NCBI GenBank assembly: GCA_045642445.1 | Contig: JAZUIX010000110.1 | Location: forward strand, 1 to 8,682 | Direction: 5' to 3' | DNA length: 8,682 bases | Origin: Colimorpha sp045642445 | GTDB lineage: Bacteria; Bacteroidota; Bacteroidia; Bacteroidales; P3 | Part shown: positions 1 through 7,000 of the stretch, one piece after another | How the letters are laid out: each line of letters starts with the position of its first letter | Numbering within the stretch: position 1 is the first letter of the stretch | Position numbers and translations under genes: made by a program | Notes under the pieces: generated by a model | The model's input: the letters and a program-made list of their open reading frames with translations, nothing else | Databases searched by the model: none | Told to the model about the DNA's origin: nothing

Positions 1-349
1 CCTGCAAAGTGATGCGCTCAAACAAAGGGGCAAGATTGGGATTCTTGCTCAGACTTAACAAAAGTCGATTGCCATCAAGCATCTCCAGCATCTCCATTCC
101 TGGCTGTTTTTTGGCCTGACTGATGGCAGTTTTGAGCATGAACTCTATCCCTGCACCACCTCCGAACGAGAGGAACACGTCGCTACCATTGACACGGTCG
201 ACCGATATATCCAGCCCCACAGCACCCATCAAGGGCACTTTATAGGAGATGCGCAGCGTATGAGGACCTCCAAAACACATTGGCAGTTCCTTGCCACTCT
301 TGTCGTTTATAAAACGTTCTACTTCTTGGTAAGATAATTTGAATTGCAT
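1..349 (-). CDS. Conserved-looking hypothetical protein, 3' end cut by window edge
   Basis: This open frame starts at ATG 349-347 and runs without a stop to the left edge, giving 116 visible residues; the C terminus is missing. I do not recognise the family. The visible part has no signal peptide or membrane segment, so it is probably cytoplasmic. It begins MQFKLSYQEVERFI, followed by a strand-like stretch (roughly residues 27-62, including VPLMGAVGLDISVDRVNG) and a glycine-rich FLSFGGGAG near residues 60-67. A helical part rich in Lys, Glu and Met follows (about 70-92). The gene lies 43 bases after the rlmH stop, in the same direction, so it is probably the next cistron of that cluster. No Shine-Dalgarno or promoter motif is evident in the gap. 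Codon use and GC resemble the neighbouring rlmH. I am confident that it is coding, but not about its function. Confidence 0.75.
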   Translation of the reverse strand, partial: MQFKLSYQEVERFINDKSGKELPMCFGGPHTLRISYKVPLMGAVGLDISVDRVNGSDVFLSFGGGAGIEFMLKTAISQAKKQPGMEMLEMLDGNRLLLSLSKNPNLAPLFERITLQ

Positions 350-392
350 ATTGTAACAAATTGAAGATATACAGATTTATAGATTTCGAAAA

Positions 393-866
393 TTATTCAT
401 TATGATAAGGTTCGTGATGGAGGATAGAAAAGCCTCGATACAGTTGTTCTACAAAGAAAAGACGCACCATCTGGTGATTGAACGTCATCTGCGAAAGTGA
501 TATTTTGTCGTGAGCCACCTTATACACGCTCGGAGCAAAACCGAAGGCTCCTCCTACCACAAACACCAACGATCGTACACCCGCATTCATCTGTTTCTGC
601 AAATATTCGGAAAATCCCACAGAGGTGTGCTCCTTGCCGTGCTCATCCAAAAGCACTATCCTGTCGGCCCCTTCCAACTTCTTCAACAGCAAGGCGGCCT
701 CACGCTCTTTAATCTCCTCGGGCGAGGCGCCCTTCTGATCCTTCAAGGCGGGAATGACCTCAATATCAAAATTCACATAATGTTTCAACCGTTTTTCATA
801 AACATCTATGCCTTCTTGCACAAAGGACATATCGGTTTTGCCAACAACGACGAGTTTGATATTCAT
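393..866 (-). CDS. rlmH: 23S rRNA (pseudouridine1915-N3)-methyltransferase RlmH
   Basis: RlmH is a SPOUT-family methyltransferase. It uses S-adenosylmethionine to methylate N3 of pseudouridine 1915 in helix 69 of 23S rRNA, acting on assembled 70S ribosomes in the cytoplasm. The 157-residue length is normal for the family. The start MNIKLVVVGKT matches the usual N terminus. The knotted SAM-binding region is clear: VVGGAFGF (about 103-110), SLSQMTFNHQMVR (123-135), EQLYR (140-144) and the conserved C-terminal PYH (153-155). I chose ATG 866-864 over an upstream in-frame ATG at 893. It gives the canonical N terminus and forms an ATGA overlap with the stop of the preceding GNAT gene, which implies translational coupling. 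No disruption is seen, and the function call is firm. Confidence 0.96.
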   Translation of the reverse strand: MNIKLVVVGKTDMSFVQEGIDVYEKRLKHYVNFDIEVIPALKDQKGASPEEIKEREAALLLKKLEGADRIVLLDEHGKEHTSVGFSEYLQKQMNAGVRSLVFVVGGAFGFAPSVYKVAHDKISLSQMTFNHQMVRLFFVEQLYRGFSILHHEPYHNE

Positions 867-1792
867 AGGGCAGATAATTTTGGAATAATACACAGAGGGC
901 GAACCCTTCGCACCTGATAGTAGGTTACAGGTTTCGCACCATAGAGGCTGTAGGAATAGGCAATCTTTGCGTCCATGCTGCCCTCAAAATCGAAACTCCG
1001 CGTATGCTTGGACAGCCGCTGAATAATCAGCCAAAAGAGCATCGCAGAGGCTCCGTTGGGGTGTTGCTCGGGATGCAGTGCCGAGAGGAGCGCGTAGGCG
1101 CTGTTGCTATCGAATGCCACAAAGCGGGCCGCACGAAGCACCTCTTTGTCATCCTTCAACCCCAACAAAACACCCTGTCCTCGCTGAAGGGCCTGCGACA
1201 CCACCCTGACAATAAAATCGTGAGACAGCAAATCTTTCTCCCCTTTCGACTGCCAATACTCATTATGGAATTGGGCGAACCTTTCGGGCGTGAGATCTTC
1301 GACCGGAGTCAGCACCTTCTCAGCACGACGGATTTGACGTTGTCTCCGACTTTTATCAAAGTGCTCGAACACTTGTTGCGGATTGGATATATCCTCGATG
1401 CGGTATGTGCGTCGTGCTGAAACCCGATAATACTTCCACGCCTCCAAATTGCTTACTGACGGCGAAAAATTCTGTTGGAACAAAAGCAGATGCAAATTGT
1501 TGAGTTCAGCAATCAACTCTCGGTCGAGTTCCGAAACCGGAATACCCGCATGAGGATCATACCAAGGGCCATTGTATTGTGTCAACTGTGGCTGCAGCAC
1601 ATACCGCAATCCCATCTTCGAGCCAATCAGGTAAGGCATAGCCGCCACAACTTTTCCTTGACGGTCGCGAACCAGTATCACATCCCAATGCTTGCCCTCA
1701 CACACCGTCTCCATCCACCAATATTGCAAAAACAGAGGAATCTTAGACCCCTCTGTTTCGCATAGTTCTTTATATAGTTCCTTGTTTGTCAA
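863..1792 (-). CDS. FemAB-like GNAT-family acyl/aminoacyl transferase
   Basis: This 309-residue protein resembles the FemAB-like branch of the GNAT fold (Acetyltransf_6/FemAB type). Such proteins transfer an acyl or aminoacyl group, often in cell-envelope synthesis; the substrate here is unknown. Supporting features are the N-terminal IPLFLQYWWMETVC (18-31), a basic helix FDKSRRQRQIRRAEK (145-159), a GNAT-like strand-helix region RFVAFDSNSAYALLSALHPE (about 223-242) and the typical C-terminal FDFEGSM...YSLYGAKPVTYYQV (267-294). There is no signal peptide or membrane segment. The frame has no usable ATG: TTG 1792-1790 gives the best full-length start, and the next Met (residue 27) would remove the conserved N-terminal motif. 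The gene lies in the same frame as the upstream OmpA-like gene, 15 bases after its stop, and its own stop overlaps the rlmH start (ATGA). The family call is good; the substrate is not determinable from sequence. Confidence 0.85.
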   Translation of the reverse strand: MTNKELYKELCETEGSKIPLFLQYWWMETVCEGKHWDVILVRDRQGKVVAAMPYLIGSKMGLRYVLQPQLTQYNGPWYDPHAGIPVSELDRELIAELNNLHLLLFQQNFSPSVSNLEAWKYYRVSARRTYRIEDISNPQQVFEHFDKSRRQRQIRRAEKVLTPVEDLTPERFAQFHNEYWQSKGEKDLLSHDFIVRVVSQALQRGQGVLLGLKDDKEVLRAARFVAFDSNSAYALLSALHPEQHPNGASAMLFWLIIQRLSKHTRSFDFEGSMDAKIAYSYSLYGAKPVTYYQVRRVRPLCIIPKLSAL

Positions 1793-1807
1793 ATGAACAT
1801 CAAATAG

Positions 1808-2884
1808 TTACTGCAAGACCACCGTGACACGGTTATTGGCAAGACGGCCATTGAGCGTGTTGTTATCACCCACAGGGTCATCCTCGCCCTTATAGGCAAT
1901 CTCGATACGATGCTCATCAATACCGCGCTGAATCAAAGCCTTTTTCACCTCAACAGCACGCTGACGAGAGAGACCTGTATTGTAGGCCTCGGTACCCACA
2001 TTGTCGCTATAACCCGTCAACATCACCTCAAGGCCTTTATTCTCCTTCATATAGTTGGCAAGATTGTCCAACTGGGGGATATAGGACTCCTGAACCGTGG
2101 CATCGTTGGGGAAGAACTTGATGTCGGGCCAAGTCTGAGCACCTGCGGCAGCACTGGGCAACAGGTCGGTCTTCTTGGAGGTAAAATCGATAATCAGACC
2201 CACACGAATCAACTCGTCCGTAGGTTGTTCCTCGAGATAGAAAGCCTCGTCCTTCCAATAGCGATAGTCAATCTGAGCCACCTTGTAGCTCACCTTGTTC
2301 TTCATTTCCTTGTCGATGAGGATGTCGCGGAAATAATCCAACGAAATCAAAGCTTCCATCTGGGCATTCTCCACCAGTTCGGCCTGCTGCTCGGGATCTG
2401 TTACCGAGGGATTGACCGCAAAAATGGCGCAGATATGCATCGGAATACGGCCCGCACTGGTAAGATAATCCATCACGGGGTCGAAGGTGCCCCAGTCACG
2501 CTTGTCGTCCTTCTCCCATCTCAGCGCGCGGAACTTATTGTAGTTATAATTGACATAGTAACGGGTCTTGGCATCAAAGACTGTATATTTCCAAACAGTA
2601 TCGTATGCCGCCTCGCGCACTTTGCGTTTGCCGTTCTCATCAATAACCGACTCTTCTTTCTTCGATTTCTTGCTCTGAGCCTCGGGGTTGGTATACTGGT
2701 CGTACAGGCCTCCAGGAGTGGGATGCCAAGTTGTATCGGCATTGCGGCCCAACCATATACGGCGGTTGTTACCTTCCTTAATAATATCCGTAGTTTGTTT
2801 CTTTTTACGATACTGGGCTTGAACATTCGTAGCCGGAACTGCCACAAGCGCCACCAAAAGCAATATGAGGATTCTCTTATTCAT
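1808..2884 (-). CDS. Exported OmpA-family protein with C-terminal peptidoglycan-binding domain
   Basis: This 358-residue protein has a clear Sec signal peptide. It has basic N-terminal residues (MNKR), a hydrophobic core to about residue 18 and an AxA-like site VQA|Q after residue 23. There is no lipobox cysteine, so it is likely to be periplasmic or outer-membrane associated rather than a lipoprotein. Residues of about 255-358 form an OmpA C-terminal domain: TGYSDNVG (290-297) and LSRQRA (305-310) carry the expected Asp294 and Arg309, which in OmpA contact diaminopimelate of peptidoglycan. The terminal RLANNRVTVVL also fits. Residues 24-250, rich in Tyr, Trp and charged residues, are not an OmpA-type eight-stranded barrel that I recognise, and I assign them no function. 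The gene follows ftsE by 39 bases and precedes the GNAT gene by about 15, so it is probably co-transcribed. The role is inferred to be envelope anchoring or integrity. Confidence 0.9.
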   Translation of the reverse strand: MNKRILILLLVALVAVPATNVQAQYRKKKQTTDIIKEGNNRRIWLGRNADTTWHPTPGGLYDQYTNPEAQSKKSKKEESVIDENGKRKVREAAYDTVWKYTVFDAKTRYYVNYNYNKFRALRWEKDDKRDWGTFDPVMDYLTSAGRIPMHICAIFAVNPSVTDPEQQAELVENAQMEALISLDYFRDILIDKEMKNKVSYKVAQIDYRYWKDEAFYLEEQPTDELIRVGLIIDFTSKKTDLLPSAAAGAQTWPDIKFFPNDATVQESYIPQLDNLANYMKENKGLEVMLTGYSDNVGTEAYNTGLSRQRAVEVKKALIQRGIDEHRIEIAYKGEDDPVGDNNTLNGRLANNRVTVVLQ

Positions 2885-2923
2885 TTTGAAATATTTTTCT
2901 ATTATAACGTGATAAATGTTTTT

Positions 2924-3604
2924 TTATTGTTGCGGATCGACAAGAGATCCATTTTCGCACACCAACATGCGCGACTGAAACTTGTCTATCATCATAAAAT
3001 CGTGCGACGAAATCAACATCGTGGTTCCTGTTTGTTGGTTGATATTCACCAACAACTGCATAATGTCCGACGACGTGGCAGGGTCGAGATTGCCCGTAGG
3101 TTCGTCAGCCAAAATCAAACTCGGATTATTTATCAAAGCACGGGCGATACCCACACGTTGCTGCTCACCTTCAGAAAGTTGGTACACCGTGGCTTTAGCC
3201 TTATCGGCTATGCCGACAGCCGTCAGCGTATGCATCACCTGCTCATCAATCTCATTTTTTTTCCAACCTGTTGCCTTCAACACAAAGACCAAATTATCGT
3301 ACACATTTCGGTCCTTCAAAAGTCTGAAATTTTGGAAAACGATACCGATTTTTCGTCTCAACAGAGGAATTTGACGACGTTCGAGATGCCTCAAATCATA
3401 TCCACAAACCTCTGCTTGGCCTTCGTCAATATCGTGGTCGGCATAGAGCGTCCGCAACAAAGAAGTCTTGCCCGCACCACTCTTACCTATCAGATACACA
3501 AATTCTCCCGCATTGACGGTAAGGTTGACATGTGTCAGTAACGGACCATTGTCATGGCTTATGGTCATATCAGCCAGCTTGATTATCGGATTCTCCATAT
3601 ACAC
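2924..3604 (-). CDS. ftsE: Cell division ABC-type ATPase FtsE
   Basis: FtsE is the cytoplasmic ATPase partner of the membrane protein FtsX. In well-studied bacteria FtsEX couples ATP hydrolysis at the divisome to activation of peptidoglycan hydrolases. This protein has 226 residues, the usual FtsE size. Visible motifs are Walker A GKSGAGKT (40-47), Q-loop Gln91, signature LSEGEQQR (143-150, with Glu where LSGGE is usual), Walker B LILADEP with catalytic Glu168, D-loop GNLD (171-174) and H-loop His201. The stretch IPLLRRKIGIVFQNFRLLKD followed by NVYDNL closely follows the E. coli FtsE pattern, which favours FtsE over LolD or MacB-type ATPases. Met1 (3604) or Met3 (3598) could be the start. 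No ftsX lies next to it in this window. It appears to be the first gene of the leftward cluster, with a possible promoter just upstream. Confidence 0.88.
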   Translation of the reverse strand: MYMENPIIKLADMTISHDNGPLLTHVNLTVNAGEFVYLIGKSGAGKTSLLRTLYADHDIDEGQAEVCGYDLRHLERRQIPLLRRKIGIVFQNFRLLKDRNVYDNLVFVLKATGWKKNEIDEQVMHTLTAVGIADKAKATVYQLSEGEQQRVGIARALINNPSLILADEPTGNLDPATSSDIMQLLVNINQQTGTTMLISSHDFMMIDKFQSRMLVCENGSLVDPQQ

Positions 3605-3618
3605 TATTTTTCAAAATG

Positions 3619-3626
3619 CAAAAATA
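3619..3626 (-). promoter_or_regulatory. Possible Bacteroidetes -7 promoter element for ftsE
   Basis: Read on the minus strand this is TATTTTTG, an exact match to the Bacteroidetes sigma-ABfr -7 consensus TAnnTTTG. It sits 14 bases before the ftsE ATG at 3604, in a very A/T-rich stretch. No TTTG -33 element is visible at the expected distance, and the resulting leader would be only about 8 bases. Such a match can arise by chance in A/T-rich DNA, so this is a weak call. Confidence 0.35.
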
Positions 3627-3743
3627 CTATTTTTTTTAGAATTAATAATAAAAATAAATATTATCTCAATTCCATAGGTCATCCTTGTGATACTTTTCAT
3701 CCGACGAACACGGCTGGGTCGTTGACCAAACGGGCTTGTAGCG

Positions 3744-3753
3744 GCCACGTGGC
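3744..3753. repeat. Perfect 10-base palindrome
   Basis: GCCACGTGGC is a perfect palindrome in the hsdR-ftsE gap, six bases from the decamer-repeat hairpin. It could be a protein binding site or a small structure. With nothing else to tie it to a regulator, no function is assigned. Confidence 0.5.
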
Positions 3754-3758
3754 GGGGA

Positions 3759-3801
3759 CTTAACAGGGTAACCCCGATAAACCCCGTTAAGACCCCGATA
3801 A
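3759..3801. repeat. Decamer direct repeats combined with an inverted repeat
   Basis: Three near-identical decamers follow one another: ACCCCGATAA (3771-3780), ACCCCGTTAA (3781-3790) and ACCCCGATAA (3792-3801). Their core CCGATAA appears once more at 3818-3824. Overlapping them, CTTAACAGGG (3759-3768) and CCCCGTTAAG (3782-3791) form an inverted repeat around a 13-base loop. As minus-strand RNA the stem would be 10 pairs with a single G-U, and as plus-strand RNA it has one A-C mismatch, so a minus-strand transcript is favoured. No T-run follows, so it is not a classic terminator. It could be an operator, a leader structure or an intergenic repeat family. Confidence 0.6.
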
Positions 3802-3868
3802 GACAGCCCATCCCTGACCGATAACAAATAAATATGACCATCTGATAGACACAATTATTGCTCCGTCC

Positions 3869-3895
3869 ATTCGTCTCATTCGTTTTATTCGTTTT
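3869..3895. repeat. Three tandem 9-base repeats (ATTCGTYTY-like)
   Basis: ATTCGTCTC, ATTCGTTTT and ATTCGTTTT follow each other without a gap. The core ATTCG recurs in reverse orientation as CGAAT at 4009-4013, 4015-4019 and 4030-4034. This gives two facing clusters about 115 bases apart, sharing the 8-base inverted pair CTCATTCG (3875-3882) and CGAATGAG (4015-4022). The function is unknown; binding sites or a dispersed intergenic repeat are both possible. Confidence 0.55.
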
Positions 3896-4035
3896 ACACC
3901 ATACAACTAACTGATATAAAATTACATACAGCACCAAAACAAGCAAAATGAAATATATAAAAAATCACTCATAACAAAATGATTCTAAAACAGATACAGC
4001 ATGCGAAACGAATGCGAATGAGCCAAACACGAATG

Positions 4036-4063
4036 AAAAGCCTGCTCTAGCGATACCGAGGGC
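4036..4063 (-). terminator. Weak terminator-like hairpin after hsdR
   Basis: On the minus strand GCCCTC pairs with GAG and GGC, with a two-base bulge (CA) between those halves, around a 10-base loop. The stem is followed by a short run of four T. It lies about 20 bases after the hsdR stop, where a terminator for the defence operon would be expected. The bulge and short T-run make it a weak candidate. Confidence 0.35.
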
Positions 4064-4084
4064 AAGTCTGTTCACTCTGAGTTT

Positions 4085-7000
4085 TTATGCTACACCGCCA
4101 TATCTTTGACTAACATAGTTGTAAATGGTGTCGCGGTAGTAGTTTATACTTTCCTCGCTATAACTCTCTGGGAGTTCCTGCCACAAAACATCACGGATAG
4201 TGATGATGAGTGTTGCACGTGTCGTTGGTTTGTCAAATGGATGATCCATCCCTGCCAGCTGTCCTTTTATTTTTGCAAGCAGTTCTATGGCTACGTCCTT
4301 CAGTTTCTTGACTTCTGCCTTTGACAGATTGTCTTTCAATAGGAGGTCATAGAGCGAGAGTTCTTCGTCGCTCTTGAAACCTTCTCGTACATAACGTTTC
4401 TCTTCTTCGCTGAGAGACTGCGACAGATGCATCAACTCCTCGAAAGTTTTCTCTATCGTTGCACGATTCTGCTCCTGGTTATACGCTTGGATTATCTCTT
4501 GATACTTCTCGTAGAAGTTTATTCTGGATGGATTCTCTGCCAAGAGTCGAGCCAGACGTTCTTGAAGTAAGTCTTGAATGTCTCGTAGCACGAGATTCTT
4601 GTCTTCACGCTTGGCAAACTCTCTCCGCAATAAGTCGAAGTCGATGCCACTGATGTCAAATCTGCGTCCACCAGCATCAGCAACCATAACATGTTCGCCA
4701 TCAATTTCCAAGTGCTCATTCACAATGTCATTGATTGCCACGCTCAAATCTGTTATATCAGCATGTTTGCGTTTCTTCTGCAATTCTTTATAGATAGCCT
4801 CAAGAGCATCCTTCTTTTTACGCATGTCTTCAGTTATATCTTCACGATCCAGATATTTCCAAAGTCGGAGCAATGTTGTGGCGAATGTACAGAACGATTT
4901 TCTGGTTTCAACCGTATCGCACAGCAGGTTTGCTGCTTTCTTCAAGAGAGACAGTTTCTCAAATGATAAAGCATCTATGAGTTCCTGTAATTCAAAACCT
5001 TTGTCATGCAAGAATGATACTGCCGTGGCTATGATTTCCCAAACATTCTTTATCAGTTCCTCCTTGTTGACGGTAGGATCATTGCCTCCTTCACCTCCTT
5101 CAGGATTAGCCGTATAATCAGCCAATGCTTGTCGCAGAGCCTTTACGATGCCTATGTAGTCAATGATAAGGCCATTCGACTTGCCTTCTGCCACACGGTT
5201 AGCACGAGCAATTGTCTGCATCAGGGTGTGTGCCTTCATAGGCTTGTCAATATAGAGACAAGAGAGGGTCTTCACATCAAATCCAGTCAGCCACATGGCA
5301 CAGACAAACACAACTCGAAGATTACTATCAGAATCCTTGAACTCTTTGTCAAGTTCCCGCTTCTCCATTTTCTCGCGGTGTGGTGTGATGTCGAGTCTCC
5401 ATTTCTTGAATGTCTGTATCTCGTTCTGCTCCTGCGACACCACAACGGCCATTTCCGTTTCTTCCATCCATTGCAGTTTGCGCTTCATTTCTTGAACTTC
5501 CTGTTGCCAGGGATCTTGTTCTATGCGCTTTCGCAGAGCCTTAATCTCCTTCTGCCAATATTCCTGCACATAGTTGTACATGCGCACGCAGGTCACCTTG
5601 TTGAAGCTCACCATCATAGCCTTGCCACTTGTCCACAAGTCGCTATAATGGCGCACGAAGTCCTGTGCCACAACTCTCAGTCGTTTCTCTGCCGTGAGCA
5701 GATGCACCTCCTGAGCAAACTCACGCTCCAGTTTGGCTTGCTGTGATGGATCAAGATTCTCTTCATCTAATCGAGCGGCAATCTCGGCATTGATTTCCGG
5801 ATTCTTCAGTTCCTGCAGTTTTTCACCCCGATTCTCGTAGTAGAGAGGTACGGTTGCCTTATCCTCCACGGCACGTTTGAAGTCATACACCGACACATAC
5901 TGTCCAAATGTACGAGCCGTGATATTATCGTCTCGCAACAAAGGCGTACCAGTGAAACCGATACGGTTTGCCGTAGGCAGCATGTGCATGAGGTTGTCGG
6001 CAAAGATGCCATTCTGCGTGCGATGTGCCTCATCACTCATCACGATAATGTCATGGTCGGGATATACAGGCTTTGCATCTGCCTTGTTGAACTTCTGTAT
6101 CAATGAGAAGATGAACGATGGATTGCCTGTCAGCTTCTGCCTCAGGTCCTCACCACTATAGGCAATGAACTGTTTGGCTTTCAACCCACCCAACAATCCG
6201 CAATTCTCGAATGTGTCGCTAATCTGCTTGTTCAGTTCATCGCGGTCGGTAAGCACCACAATGGTTGGAGAGCCTTCAAACTTACGTCTGATCTTTTGAG
6301 CCAGGAACACCATCGAATAACTCTTTCCAGACCCCTGTGTATGCCAGAACACGCCCAGCTTTCCCTTCATCGCCTCACGATGGCGATACATTTCCACGGC
6401 TTGGTTCACGCCTAAGTACTGGTGGTTGCGAGCCAGAATCTTCACCGTTGAACCTCCACTATGGTCGAAGAGGATGAAGTTTTCAAGCAAGTCCAGAAGG
6501 TTTTCCTTTTTACAAATACCGCGCAGCATCGTTGGCAGTTCGATGTTGCCGTGATCCAGCTCCGTCAGACGCTTCCACTCATGGAAGAACTCCCACTTGG
6601 CCCCTACCGTTCCCACACGGCTCTCCATACCATTGCTCAGCATAATCATTGCATTATGGTGGAACAGGTGCGGAATGGTGTCCAGATAGTCGCAATAGTT
6701 GTCGGTGTAGGCGTTCTGAATGTCCTGGTCGTGGTTTTTCAGTTCGATGAAGATGACGGGAAGTCCGTTCACATAACACACCACATCGGCTCTGCGCTTA
6801 TGTATTGGCCCCTTTATCCAGAGTTCCCTTACGGCAACAAACTCATTGTTATTGACATTAGCGAAGTCCACGACACGCGCCTTGACGGTTTCCGTTTCGC
6901 CATTTGGCTTCAAACGAGTGACAGGCACACCATCGCGAAGGAAACCATACTTTTCCTCGTTAATCTGCATCAGCGTCTGCGAACTCATATAGCCGGTCAT

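Larger units (their letters stand above)
3605..4084. other. Intergenic region without a credible gene
   Basis: This 480-base gap separates hsdR from ftsE. Only short open frames are present. The longest, on the minus strand at 3611-3946, starts with TTG, crosses the repeats listed separately and shows no recognisable protein. No tRNA or rRNA is seen. The region contains a terminator-like hairpin (4036-4063), ATTCG/CGAAT clusters (3869-3895 and 4009-4034), a palindrome with decamer repeats (3744-3824) and an A/T-rich block (about 3600-3665) next to ftsE. It probably marks the boundary between an accessory defence locus and the housekeeping cluster. No integrase, attachment site or insertion sequence is visible in it. 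Confidence 0.7.

Noticed and set aside
867..893. Upstream in-frame ATG extending RlmH by nine residues
   Set aside because: The extension (MYYSKIICP) is not part of the RlmH family N terminus and would overlap the GNAT gene by about 30 bases. The ATG at 866 gives the standard start and an ATGA overlap.
1910..3541. A 543-codon open frame on the plus strand, antisense to the OmpA-like gene and ftsE
   Set aside because: It lies opposite two well-supported genes and crosses the gap between them. Its translation has no recognisable domain, and the frame is a by-product of the codon use of the real genes.
3611..3946. A 111-codon minus-strand open frame in the gap before ftsE
   Set aside because: It starts with TTG, shows no ribosome binding site, runs through the repeat block and an A/T-rich stretch, and gives a low-complexity protein with no family resemblance.
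3605..4084. CRISPR array or tRNA-type attachment site in the repeat-bearing gap
   Set aside because: The repeats are only 9-10 bases with no regular spacers, and no tRNA, integrase or tRNA-end duplication is visible.
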